Positions 1 to 6,189 of a stretch of 36,880 nt of DNA are shown one piece after another. Location of the stretch: assembly GCA_964360835.1 (NCBI GenBank), contig CAYHYG010000007.1, forward strand, positions 1 through 36,880, read 5' to 3'. Position 1 is the stretch's first letter; the number at the start of each line of letters is the position of its first letter. The DNA is from CAYHYG01 sp964360835 (GTDB lineage: Bacteria; Patescibacteriota; Patescibacteriia; UBA1558; 2-01-FULL-52-15). Under the pieces are notes generated by a model, which did no database searches, was not told the DNA's origin, and worked only from the letters and a program-made list of their open reading frames with translations. The translations under genes were made by a program, and so were the position numbers.

Positions 1-20
1 TGCGATGTCCTGAACGAACG

Positions 21-53
21 GAGGGGGTAAACTTGCGCGGAGCGCACCCCCGA
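21..53. repeat. GC-rich nested hairpin
   Basis: A perfect 6-bp outer stem (23-28 with 46-51) encloses a 5-bp inner stem (34-38 with 42-46). The sequence just before it, starting at base 1 (TGCGATGTCC), resembles the TGCGATGTC found inside the 174-bp repeat copies, so this is probably another member of the same repeat family, cut by the window edge. No gene is visible in bases 1-220. Confidence 0.5.
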
Positions 54-83
54 AGAGAGTGAAGGATATGGGTGAAGCGCTCA

Positions 84-137
84 CACTAATGAATATCTAA
101 AGAAGAAAAGCGCGTAACCGCATATACGGTGTTAGTG
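84..137 (-). other. Putative attC-like recombination site (weak)
   Basis: On the minus strand the ends read CACTAAC and ATTAGTG, which pair with each other over six bases. Between them lies an imperfect hairpin around ACCGCATATACGGT that closely matches the core of the better site at 1697-1739. The distal end has ATT where attC sites need GTT, so this may be a decayed site or just a related repeat. It lies about 80 bp downstream of the small membrane-protein gene, as expected for a cassette's attC. Confidence 0.3.
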
Positions 138-162
138 GATGTAGGGCTCGGTATTGAGAAAG

Positions 163-455
163 AAAATATTCTTAGGGGATGAGGGAAGCAGAATAGCTTC
201 CCTGGATGATCGCAACTCAACTATGGTTCGTGTGCCCACTTCCAGGCAAGACGCAAACAGTACCAGACAGCAGCCGTCATTACGACAGTCGCAAGTCCAG
301 AGAACCAATCTGGACGGGTAAGAAATGCGTGTAGACAAACCACACCGAGCCCGAAGAAGAAAATGGCAGGCGCTAAAATTGTTAGAGCTGGCGGGTTATC
401 GAATAGCGACATTGGTAGCTCCTTTCCTGTTGCGGTCATCCCCAAAGAATATTTT
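163..455. repeat. 20-bp inverted repeat flanking the 63-aa gene
   Basis: Bases 163-182 (AAAATATTCTTAGGGGATGA) and the reverse complement of 436-455 (AAAATATTCTTTGGGGATGA) match at 19 of 20 positions. The right arm lies in the 5' leader of the small membrane-protein gene and the left arm lies beyond its stop codon, so the pair brackets the whole gene. The function is unknown. It could be mobile-element ends or a structured transcript. Confidence 0.6.
221..412 (-). CDS. Small two-TM membrane protein (63 aa), unknown
   Basis: I do not recognise a family. The 63-residue product has two likely membrane segments, around residues 10-30 (LTILAPAIFFFGLGVVCLHA) and 38-56 (SGLATVVMTAAVWYCLRLA), joined by a short polar loop, with a tryptophan- and lysine-containing tail. 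The ATG at 412 was chosen because AAAGGAG stands six bases upstream, one of the very few strong Shine-Dalgarno sites here. An in-frame start further upstream lacks this support. A good promoter (TTGACA, 17 bp, TAATGT) lies at 475-503. The gene is bracketed by 20-bp inverted repeats and stands between an attC-like site and a 174-bp repeat, so it is probably accessory, for example an integron cassette. A role as a small toxin, holin or sensor-like protein is conceivable, but nothing in the sequence proves it. Confidence 0.6.
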   Translation of the reverse strand: MSLFDNPPALTILAPAIFFFGLGVVCLHAFLTRPDWFSGLATVVMTAAVWYCLRLAWKWAHEP

Positions 456-474
456 ATTAAAGAGCCAAAAGACA

Positions 475-503
475 ACATTAGTACTACTCAGGCTTTGTGT
501 CAA
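475..503 (-). promoter_or_regulatory. Promoter of the small membrane-protein gene
   Basis: On the minus strand TTGACA (498-503), a 17-bp spacer and TAATGT (475-480) form a near-consensus sigma-70 type promoter. It would start transcription near 468, giving a leader of about 55 bases that ends in the AAAGGAG site before the ATG at 412. Confidence 0.6.
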
Positions 504-520
504 TATGAGCCCTATTTCCG

Positions 521-694
521 CTAAATGCGCCGGGTGATCCGAAGTGACCGGAGGAGACCGCTTGCGGGATACGACGGGCATTTTGGATACCTGCTGTTAT
601 GCGATGTCGACCGAGCTCCGCGAGGAAGACGAGCAGAACGGCAGGGGTACCCGGCGCATTTATGCCGAGAGGAGCGAAGCGATGTCGGCATAAC
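521..694. repeat. 174-bp direct repeat, copy 1
   Basis: This block is identical, as far as I can compare by eye, to 2244-2417. It contains a perfect 13-bp inverted repeat (523-535 with 649-661, AAATGCGCCGGGT) and then a 9-bp hairpin stem (660-668 with 685-693, TTATGCCGA). It ends in GCATAAC, which on the minus strand reads GTTATGC, like an attC outer site. Open frames across it look like non-coding chance frames. It may be an ORF-less cassette or a MITE. Confidence 0.85.
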
Positions 695-872
695 TGCAGC
701 GTGTGTGCGATGTGGCGCGATGATATAATAATTCCCATCATCGTGACATATGGGCGGAGCACCTTTATACTAGATGAAACATTGAGAAATTGCCAGACCA
801 TTGCTTAGTTGCCGTAGATTATCGAAGGCAAGCGTAGCCGCACACACGCTGTTGTGCGCTGTAATAAAAACG
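695..872. repeat. Gene-free stretch with attC-like hairpin remnants
   Basis: No gene is supported in this stretch of about 180 bp. It holds a TGATATAAT extended -10-like sequence near 722-730 without an obvious gene to serve. A hairpin-forming segment at 834-857 (minus strand GCACAAC followed by AGCGT...ACGCT) looks like a damaged attC site just downstream of the hydrolase gene. The segment near 781-811 also resembles 1646-1676, a variant of the same sequence on the far side of the hydrolase gene. Confidence 0.35.
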
Positions 873-1493
873 CTACTTTTTAATTGCAGCCTTTATGAAT
901 TTAATTACCTCTGGAAACTCAGATACCTGAAAATGGCCCGCAATATGATCATAGATGATAATGTTTGCTTTTTTTAATTTGGCGGCATATTTGGCAGCTT
1001 GAGAGGGGGGCACGACAGGATCATTTTTAGAAAATAGAAGGTAGAGTCGTTTCGTACTTTTATCAAGCTTCGACAGATTTTTCTTTAAAACAAACCCACC
1101 GACTAAATCTTCGTCTGGTAGGCTGTTATCAAATGGCGGACAGACTAAGAAAACAGCCTTGAGCTTTTTAGTAAACTTATTTTCAGATAAATACTTGGCT
1201 AAAAATATACCGCCAAGTGATTCACCGATGAGGATTGAGTTATGTTGAAGCTTAGGAATATATTGTTCAAAATGAATGGCCCACTCACTATACTTGGCGT
1301 TATCTTGAAGAGGCATTCGAGGTCTGATGACTTTAAAATGTCTGCCTAGTTTTTCGTCTAAATATGTGCCGTTCCAGCCAAGCTTCTTTTCTAGAGATAC
1401 GTTGCGATGTCTTAAAAAATGCAAATAGTCCCTTTGACTTTTGAAGGTCATGCCGCCGTGGATGTAGAGTATCTGAGTTTCCTTTTTTCTCAT
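873..1493 (-). CDS. RBBP9/YdeN-type alpha/beta serine hydrolase (206 aa)
   Basis: A small alpha/beta-hydrolase predicted to be a cytoplasmic serine esterase of the RBBP9/YdeN type; the natural substrate is unknown. It starts with beta-strand 1 and the oxyanion-type IHGG (residues 11-14). The nucleophile elbow GESLG puts Ser92 in place, FSKNDPVVP supplies Asp158 and AGHF supplies His187, so the catalytic triad looks complete at normal spacing. I chose the ATG at 1493 rather than the upstream in-frame start at 1679: the extra 62 residues fall in a palindromic repeat region, while the family begins just before IHGG. A promoter at 1500-1529 would start the transcript almost at this ATG. There is no Shine-Dalgarno site. 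The gene lies between two attC-like sites in the same orientation as its neighbours, which fits a cassette. Confidence 0.8.
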   Translation of the reverse strand: MRKKETQILYIHGGMTFKSQRDYLHFLRHRNVSLEKKLGWNGTYLDEKLGRHFKVIRPRMPLQDNAKYSEWAIHFEQYIPKLQHNSILIGESLGGIFLAKYLSENKFTKKLKAVFLVCPPFDNSLPDEDLVGGFVLKKNLSKLDKSTKRLYLLFSKNDPVVPPSQAAKYAAKLKKANIIIYDHIAGHFQVSEFPEVIKFIKAAIKK

Positions 1494-1499
1494 GACTAT

Positions 1500-1529
1500 A
1501 TTGTAGAATGTTTTTATTATGGCGTACAA
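1500..1529 (-). promoter_or_regulatory. Promoter giving a leaderless hydrolase transcript
   Basis: On the minus strand TTGTAC (1524-1529), an 18-bp spacer and TACAAT (1500-1505) stand with only six bases between the -10 and the ATG at 1493. Transcription would begin at or next to the start codon, which agrees with the missing Shine-Dalgarno site. Confidence 0.5.
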
Positions 1530-1540
1530 CTCGCCTGCGT

Positions 1541-1640
1541 ATGCGACGTCCTGAGCGAGTGCTGGTGCTAGAATAATAGCACGAAGTGGAGACGGAGTGG
1601 TATCTAGCACTAGCATGAGCGAAGGATGTAGGAGAGACCG
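1541..1640. repeat. Nested palindromic repeat upstream of the hydrolase gene
   Basis: Two 13-base arms (1560-1572 TGCTGGTGCTAGA and 1603-1615 TCTAGCACTAGCA) pair at 12 of 13 positions. The left arm can also pair locally with TAGCAC at 1577-1582. The flanks (GCGACGTCCTGAGCGAG, GAGCGAAGGATGT) resemble parts of the 174-bp repeat and of bases 1-20, suggesting one dispersed repeat family. Confidence 0.6.
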
Positions 1641-1696
1641 CCAACTGAGGATTGCTGAACCATTGCTTATGTGACACACAGTTTAGAAGCTGACCA

Positions 1697-1739
1697 GTTT
1701 AACTATAAATGTGGGCGAACCGCATACGCGGTGTTAGAC
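1697..1739 (-). other. Putative attC-like site between the HIT and hydrolase genes
   Basis: On the minus strand the ends are GTCTAAC and GTTAAAC, an exact match to the attC outer consensus (RYYYAAC ... GTTRRRY), and the two ends pair with each other. Between them a perfect hairpin (ACCGC ATAC GCGGT on the plus strand) forms the centre. It begins 22 bp after the stop of the HIT gene, the usual position of attC in a cassette. At 43 bp it is shorter than well-studied attC sites, so the call needs a covariance-model search. Confidence 0.45.
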
Positions 1740-1760
1740 GATGTATGGCGCAGTGTGGCT

Positions 1761-2207
1761 CTACAAATGCGCTTTTATTTTAGCAATAATCTCTCTAGAG
1801 ACCTTAGGGTTCACTATTTGCTTTCTGTCTCGACTGTAGTGATGACCAAATTCGGGATCTACGAATTGAGTATCAAGTATCATTACATCATGATCATAGC
1901 GAGGGCGAAAGTGCCAGTGAACATGGGGTTGTGGAGGCTTTTCCTGATAAGCCATGTTCATCAAACATGTCCAGTTAAACATGACAGCACTGAGACTTTT
2001 TTTGCAGGCAGCTTCAAGTTGTTCCACAACCACCGCAAAATTTTCCCATTCTTCAAGTGTTAATTCTGACAAACTACCGCAATGGCGTTTTAACGTAACA
2101 TAGCATCTACCCAAATATTCCTGTTTGGACGAAAGGGTGACGATCCAGAATTTGGTTTCCGTAATTAGATTATTGCCACCCGATGGATTGCAGCTGGTAC
2201 ATTTCAT
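1761..2207 (-). CDS. HIT-family (histidine triad) protein (148 aa)
   Basis: A nucleotide hydrolase or transferase of the HIT superfamily (Ap4A hydrolase, GalT-related or HINT-like); the substrate cannot be told from sequence. The histidine triad is PHVHWHF (His95, His97, His99), with the middle His as the expected nucleophile. The N-terminus carries CTSC (Cys3, Cys6), a zinc-type pair common in this subgroup, followed by LITETKFWIVTLSSKQEYLG typical of the first HIT strands. I chose the ATG at 2207, directly before KCTSC. A TTG at 2231 would add eight residues without homology support. No Shine-Dalgarno site is seen. It lies between a 174-bp repeat and an attC-like site, all in minus orientation, so it may be a mobile cassette. 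Confidence 0.82.
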   Translation of the reverse strand: MKCTSCNPSGGNNLITETKFWIVTLSSKQEYLGRCYVTLKRHCGSLSELTLEEWENFAVVVEQLEAACKKSLSAVMFNWTCLMNMAYQEKPPQPHVHWHFRPRYDHDVMILDTQFVDPEFGHHYSRDRKQIVNPKVSREIIAKIKAHL

Positions 2208-2243
2208 AGATGAAGGTTTAAAGCCACACAAGTCATATTTCGT

Positions 2244-2417
2244 CTAAATGCGCCGGGTGATCCGAAGTGACCGGAGGAGACCGCTTGCGGGATACGACGG
2301 GCATTTTGGATACCTGCTGTTATGCGATGTCGACCGAGCTCCGCGAGGAAGACGAGCAGAACGGCAGGGGTACCCGGCGCATTTATGCCGAGAGGAGCGA
2401 AGCGATGTCGGCATAAC
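2244..2417. repeat. 174-bp direct repeat, copy 2
   Basis: The second copy of the block at 521-694, offset by 1723 bp. By eye it has the same length and sequence, including the 13-bp inverted repeat and the terminal hairpin. Flanks differ on both sides, so the shared unit has sharp borders. Identity over 174 bp in non-coding DNA means recent duplication or insertion. Confidence 0.85.
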
Positions 2418-2459
2418 AGTGGGTTGGCGAACCTATTGAAATAGTAGCTAAGGTTAGGC
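2411..2459 (-). other. Putative attC-like site downstream of msrB
   Basis: On the minus strand the ends read GCCTAAC and GTTATGC. The first fits the attC R'' consensus exactly and the second fits GTTRRRY except at one position. They pair at six of seven bases, and a small hairpin (CTATT/AATAG) lies between. The left seven bases are also the end of the 174-bp repeat. It starts about 42 bp after the msrB stop codon, so msrB itself might be the cargo of this site. Confidence 0.42.
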
Positions 2460-2501
2460 GAGAAGTAAAGCGTTTCTGTCAATCAGAAGGCCGTCTGAAA
2501 G

Positions 2502-2876
2502 CTATTTTTTCTCCAACCGCAAACAGGCCGAATTCAAACAATACCGTTTTCCACTCGCGGTAGGTCCATCATCAAAGAGGTGACCTAGGTGAGATTCACA
2601 GTTGGCACAGACAACCTCAGTACGAGACATACCGTGACTATTGTCAGGAATTAGCTTAACCGCTCCAGGTAGCGCCTGATCAAAGCTTGGCCAGCCAGTT
2701 CCAGAATCATACTTGGCGTCAGAGGGGAACAGAGGATTATCACAAGCGGCGCAGGTATACATTCCCTTAGCTTTCTCATGCACATACTGACCGCTAAATG
2801 GCGTCTCAGTGCCTTTCTCACGCATGATGCGGTATTGCTCTGGGGTTAGCTTGGCTTTTAAGTCTTTTTCTAACAT
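2502..2876 (-). CDS. msrB: Peptide-methionine (R)-S-oxide reductase MsrB (124 aa)
   Basis: This cytoplasmic repair enzyme reduces the R epimer of methionine sulfoxide in proteins, using thioredoxin or another thiol for recycling. The length is normal for a single-domain MsrB. Two zinc-binding CxxC pairs are present (Cys42/Cys45 in CAAC, Cys90/Cys93 in CANC), with the signature SGTGWPSF (58-65) and the HLGHLFDDGP segment. The catalytic cysteine is Cys113 in RYCLNS. The ATG at 2876 gives the usual N-terminus (LTPEQYRIMREKGTE). Upstream it runs into the AATTAGTAA repeats that bracket the S23 gene; downstream is an attC-like site. No msrA is nearby. I am sure of the family; whether the gene is core or cassette-borne is open. 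Confidence 0.95.
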   Translation of the reverse strand: MLEKDLKAKLTPEQYRIMREKGTETPFSGQYVHEKAKGMYTCAACDNPLFPSDAKYDSGTGWPSFDQALPGAVKLIPDNSHGMSRTEVVCANCESHLGHLFDDGPTASGKRYCLNSACLRLEKK

Positions 2877-2880
2877 AGAA

Positions 2881-3362
2881 AGTAATTAGTAATCAGTAAA
2901 TAGTAATTAGGTCTGACTATCTGTCGCTCGAATCAATCCATTGAGTAAACGATGAATATTTTCGCATTGTTCTTTATTAATTTCAAAACAATTTTGATCG
3001 ATCATCTGTAGCCCTCTAGCTAAATAGAGAAAGCTCTCTACCTCACTTAATGAACCTCGTGCCTGATAATAAAATCTAATTTTATCCTTAAAATGATAGC
3101 GACTAAATCCCTCGGCAATATTGGCCATAATCGAGGCCGATGCGCGTCTCATCTGTGAGGTAATGCCGTAGGTTTCCTTGACAGGAAATGTATCCGTAAG
3201 CTGGTAAATATCAAGGGACAATGTGTAGCTCTTTTGCCACACGGTGAGATCAGAGAAATGTCGGATGTCGTGAATCATAGGAAATAATATTAACTCTTTA
3301 TTTCCCCGTTTTTATGTCACATACGCCTGTCTCTAATTACTAGTTACAAGTTACTAATTACT
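2881..3362. repeat. 30-bp imperfect inverted repeats bracketing the S23 gene
   Basis: Bases 2881-2910 and the reverse complement of 3333-3362 agree at 26 of 30 positions (both begin AGTAATTAGTAA and end TAGTAATTAG). The left arm overlaps the S23 stop codon and the right arm ends two bases from the helicase stop codon. Each arm also contains internal short repeats of TAATTA. The unit looks like an inserted module of about 480 bp. Confidence 0.7.
2907..3278 (-). CDS. Four-helix-bundle protein, S23/23S-rRNA intervening-sequence family (123 aa)
   Basis: A small, probably all-helical protein of the S23 (23S rRNA intervening sequence protein) family, related to the Avd accessory proteins of retroelements. 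The family forms pentameric bundles with a basic surface; the cellular role is unknown. Family marks are the N-terminal FSDLTVWQKSYTLSLDIYQLT, the central ITSQMRRASASIMANIAEGF and the later QARGSLSEVESFLYLARGL. The full family length is present. The gene stands alone on the minus strand between 30-bp inverted repeats, not inside an rRNA gene. The ATG at 3278 gives the usual N-terminus; no Shine-Dalgarno site is seen. Confidence 0.88.
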   Translation of the reverse strand: MIHDIRHFSDLTVWQKSYTLSLDIYQLTDTFPVKETYGITSQMRRASASIMANIAEGFSRYHFKDKIRFYYQARGSLSEVESFLYLARGLQMIDQNCFEINKEQCENIHRLLNGLIRATDSQT

Positions 3363-3363
3363 A

Positions 3364-4755
3364 CTATCTTCCAAAACGTCGACCGCCACCGGATCTGCGT
3401 GGAGCGCTACGACGAGTTCCACCACCGCGATGGGCGCCGCTACCTGGGCGACCTTGACCACGACCGCCACCTTGGAACGGTCTGTTACCGTGGGAGCGTT
3501 TATCAAATAATTTATCGTTTTCTGTCATATGTGAGGCACCAGCGGGATCGTCACGTTTGACCATTGGTCTGCCGCGTCTGACCGGGCGACCAAAGGATGG
3601 TCTACGGCCACGACCGCTATCTCGATCCATTTCATACGGCGTCTGAGGCATTGGAGGGCGTGCTGGGGCTAGTTGAGGTGTCTGCGCTACTGAAACAGTG
3701 GTTCTGGTCAGACGTTCAATATCGCGTACCTTACCGCGCTGGTCAGGAGCAATGAAGGTGATGGCTTTACCAGCTTTGCCGGCGCGACCAGTACGACCAA
3801 TACGATGGACGTAGTCTTCAGGATCATCAGGAATATCAAAATTGATGACCATAGAGATGTTGCTGACATCGATACCGCGAGCGGCAATGTCAGTGGCAAC
3901 GAGGACACGGTATTTACCGGACTTGAATCCATCCATGGCCTCGCGTCGTTGCGCTAGCGTACGATTGGCATGCAATTCAGAAGCTTTCTGCCCCATGCCA
4001 TTGATAGCGCGACAGATACGCTTGGCGCCGTGTTTGGTGCGAGAAAAGATTAGGATCGTTCCGGGTTCTTCGTGGATTAGTGTATCGAGTAAGCGTGGCT
4101 TATCTTCCTTACGAACCATATAGAACTCTTGATCAACTCGATCAGCTAGGGTTCCGGTCGGTGCTACTTCTATTTGCAATGGCAGTTTCATGTATTTGCT
4201 AGCCAGCTGGACAATCTCACGTGGCATAGTAGCAGAGAAAAGCATGACCTGACGTTCCGCTGGCAACATATCCATAATGCGTTTGATATCAGGGGCAAAG
4301 CCCATGTCGAGCATGCGGTCAGCTTCATCAAGTACGAGGATGCGGACATTATCAAGGGTAAATGATCGTTGCTTTAGATGATCTAGGAGTCGGCCGGGAG
4401 TAGCGATGATCACGTGTGGATTACGGCTGATACTGCGCAGTTGCGGTTGCATAGCAGTACCACCGATCAGGACAGCAGTGCGTAGGCCGATTGTTTGACC
4501 AATTTTTTGTAACACCTCGTCAACCTGCAGAGCTAGTTCACGTGTCGGCAACATAATTAAGCCCTTACCTTTGACTTCGGGTAGGCGTTGAATCAACGGC
4601 AGGCCAAAAGCCAACGTTTTGCCGGTTCCTGTTTGGGCTACGCCGATGACATCCTGGCCTTTGATAGCGATAGGTATGGCCTTGGCCTGGATCGGAGTAG
4701 GGGTAGTAAATTGTAATTTTTGTAAAACTGCCAAAAGACTCGGGGCAATGCCCAA
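3364..4755 (-). CDS. DEAD-box RNA helicase, RhlE-like (about 463-475 aa)
   Basis: An ATP-dependent RNA helicase, likely acting in RNA decay or ribosome assembly. All core motifs are present: Q motif TTPTPIQ, motif I AQTGTGKT (40-47), PTRELALQ, TPGRLLDHL, DEAD (143-146), SAT (174-176), ILIFSRTK, ATDIAARGIDV and HRIGRTGRAG. The tail from about residue 375 is rich in Arg and Gly (RGG-like), typical of RNA-binding extensions of RhlE proteins. The start is uncertain: the TTG at 4755 used here lies downstream of TSFDSLGI, which is in frame and supplies the conserved Phe before the Q motif. The true start is therefore probably upstream, perhaps CTG at 4791; an in-frame stop lies about seven codons beyond that. 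No ATG or GTG is available in between. Confidence 0.9.
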   Translation of the reverse strand: MGIAPSLLAVLQKLQFTTPTPIQAKAIPIAIKGQDVIGVAQTGTGKTLAFGLPLIQRLPEVKGKGLIMLPTRELALQVDEVLQKIGQTIGLRTAVLIGGTAMQPQLRSISRNPHVIIATPGRLLDHLKQRSFTLDNVRILVLDEADRMLDMGFAPDIKRIMDMLPAERQVMLFSATMPREIVQLASKYMKLPLQIEVAPTGTLADRVDQEFYMVRKEDKPRLLDTLIHEEPGTILIFSRTKHGAKRICRAINGMGQKASELHANRTLAQRREAMDGFKSGKYRVLVATDIAARGIDVSNISMVINFDIPDDPEDYVHRIGRTGRAGKAGKAITFIAPDQRGKVRDIERLTRTTVSVAQTPQLAPARPPMPQTPYEMDRDSGRGRRPSFGRPVRRGRPMVKRDDPAGASHMTENDKLFDKRSHGNRPFQGGGRGQGRPGSGAHRGGGTRRSAPRRSGGGRRFGR

Positions 4756-4827
4756 GCTGTCGAATGAGGTAGACTCTGGAGAATGTTTCAGATAATTGTT
4801 GTTAAATTAAGGTTAGACGGCGAAATT

Positions 4828-5904
4828 TTAAAGTTGCTGGTGACTGCTGGATTTAGTGAGCAAAAATTCTTTGAGAATTTCAGCATTGGCTTTGGTTAAG
4901 CCGACTACAGACAGAGTACTCTTCTTGATGCCTTCAGAGGCAGTTTCAATAGTTAGGCTCCATAGACCAAAGAAGCGCTCGATAATACCCTGTGTGACGT
5001 TAATATTTTGAATGCGGTTGTAATAAAGATGCTTCTCATTGGAGGCAATAACTTTTGTGCTGATAACACCACGTGTAGCATCAAAGGTAAATTTATAATT
5101 TTTATACCAAATCTTGAAATAGATATAATTTCCAATCATGGTGAGAATCGGGATCGCAATGAAGATTGTAAATAATGAGAAAAGTGCAAATTTTCCAGTG
5201 TCAGTCTTGTAAGTCTCGCTAGTAATAAGAAAATAAATATAGACAATACCTATAAGTTGTGGCGAAAATTTACTCCAGACCATCATTGAAACCAAACGCT
5301 TCTCTACGGGCAGATTTTCTCTAGAAAATGTGCGGCTATCTGTGGACTGTTGATTGACTATCGGTTGTTGAGGTGTTTGTAGGGGAATGCTGGGCTGGCC
5401 AGTACTAGTGTCCTTATTTTGAACACGTTGATTCAAGAAAGTTACTAGCTTGTCAGAATTTTCTTTATTTAGACCATCAACGTGTGAGTAGAAACCCGAA
5501 TGCTCGCCAGCCGTTTCATAGTGGACGTCATACAAGCCAAAGATACGGTCAAGCAAGTCTTGATCCACAAAAATATTTTGAATTTTACTATAGCGCACGT
5601 GTCCAGTAGCGATCGAGATTACGCCCTTTTTTATCTCGGCAGTATCATCCTGAAAATTGTAGTAGTAAAATTTATAGTACAAATATTGATATAAGACTGC
5701 GGGTCCAATGAAGACAATAACTATAATTAAAGCCGTTATAAATCCATAAAGTAATGGTTTTCCCAGACCTCCAGATTCTGACCACGTGGCTAGAAAAATT
5801 CCTCCGCCAGCAATAATAGAAAAAAAGAGGAAAAAAATAGCAGGCTGTAGTGACCTTTTGATTATTTTCTTTTTACTGAGCGGTAGATTTTTCGAATCGT
5901 ACAT
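4828..5904 (-). CDS. Membrane protein with two bacterial PH domains (358 aa)
   Basis: Resembles the YdbS/YdbT-type membrane proteins carrying bPH2 (bacterial pleckstrin-like) domains; the function is unknown. Two membrane segments lie near the N-terminus (about 20-40 and 50-75). Next is a first bPH2 domain with the repeat mark YSKIQNIFVDQDLLDRIFGLYDV. A proline/glutamine-rich linker follows, then a second membrane pair (about 215-265) and a second domain with YYNRIQNINVTQGIIERFFG. The two domain signatures are clearly internal duplicates. The start ATG at 5904 lacks a Shine-Dalgarno site. It is upstream of the helicase in the same orientation with a 72-bp gap, so the two may be co-transcribed. 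Confidence 0.85.
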   Translation of the reverse strand: MYDSKNLPLSKKKIIKRSLQPAIFFLFFSIIAGGGIFLATWSESGGLGKPLLYGFITALIIVIVFIGPAVLYQYLYYKFYYYNFQDDTAEIKKGVISIATGHVRYSKIQNIFVDQDLLDRIFGLYDVHYETAGEHSGFYSHVDGLNKENSDKLVTFLNQRVQNKDTSTGQPSIPLQTPQQPIVNQQSTDSRTFSRENLPVEKRLVSMMVWSKFSPQLIGIVYIYFLITSETYKTDTGKFALFSLFTIFIAIPILTMIGNYIYFKIWYKNYKFTFDATRGVISTKVIASNEKHLYYNRIQNINVTQGIIERFFGLWSLTIETASEGIKKSTLSVVGLTKANAEILKEFLLTKSSSHQQL

Positions 5905-6001
5905 AGTATAGAGTTTGGAAATTAAGTTAATTATAGCAATATTTGACTGGCTACGATACAGGGCTTTGCTTATTAGATCCGCAAAAAAGTGTATTATTTC
6001 T

Positions 6002-6076
6002 TGGTACCGCTACGGAGAATCGAACTCCGATTTTAGCGTTGAGAACGCCACGTCCTAACCGTTAGACGATAGCGGC
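6002..6076 (-). tRNA. tRNA-Glu (anticodon CTC), CCA encoded
   Basis: On the minus strand the sequence folds into a full cloverleaf. The acceptor stem is GCCGCTA with TAGCGGT (one G-U pair), followed by discriminator A and an encoded CCA. The anticodon stem TGGCG/CGCTA carries the loop TTCTCAA, giving anticodon CTC for the glutamate codon GAG. The T arm has the standard GTTCGATTC. It lies alone between the PH-domain gene and uppS, which is divergent. Confidence 0.95.
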
Positions 6077-6152
6077 ACATTAGCCAGCTTTAGACAAGCT
6101 AGAACATACAATATTTCTCAATATTTTTCAAGGGCTCAGGTAGAGTTAATTA

Positions 6153-6180
6153 TTGATTTTATGGCTAAAATTGCTATGAT
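6153..6180 (+). promoter_or_regulatory. Promoter of uppS
   Basis: TTGATT (6153-6158), a 16-bp spacer and TATGAT (6175-6180) stand only nine bases before the ATG at 6190, so the transcript would have almost no leader. No Shine-Dalgarno site could fit. Confidence 0.5.
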
Positions 6181-6189
6181 AAGCAACAT

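Noticed and set aside
484..801. Minus-strand open frames of 60-105 codons across repeat copy 1 and the matching one at 2204-2482
   Set aside because: They run through hairpins and the attC-like ends and share only the repeat-encoded segment; no independent support.
525..808. Plus-strand open frames in the 174-bp repeat, also seen at 2248-2439
   Set aside because: They follow the repeat exactly, lack a ribosome site or homology, and are Arg-rich products of GC-rich palindromic DNA.
1494..1679. N-terminal extension of the hydrolase to the start at 1679
   Set aside because: It is encoded by palindromic repeat DNA, has no match to the family, and a promoter lies inside it just before the ATG at 1493.
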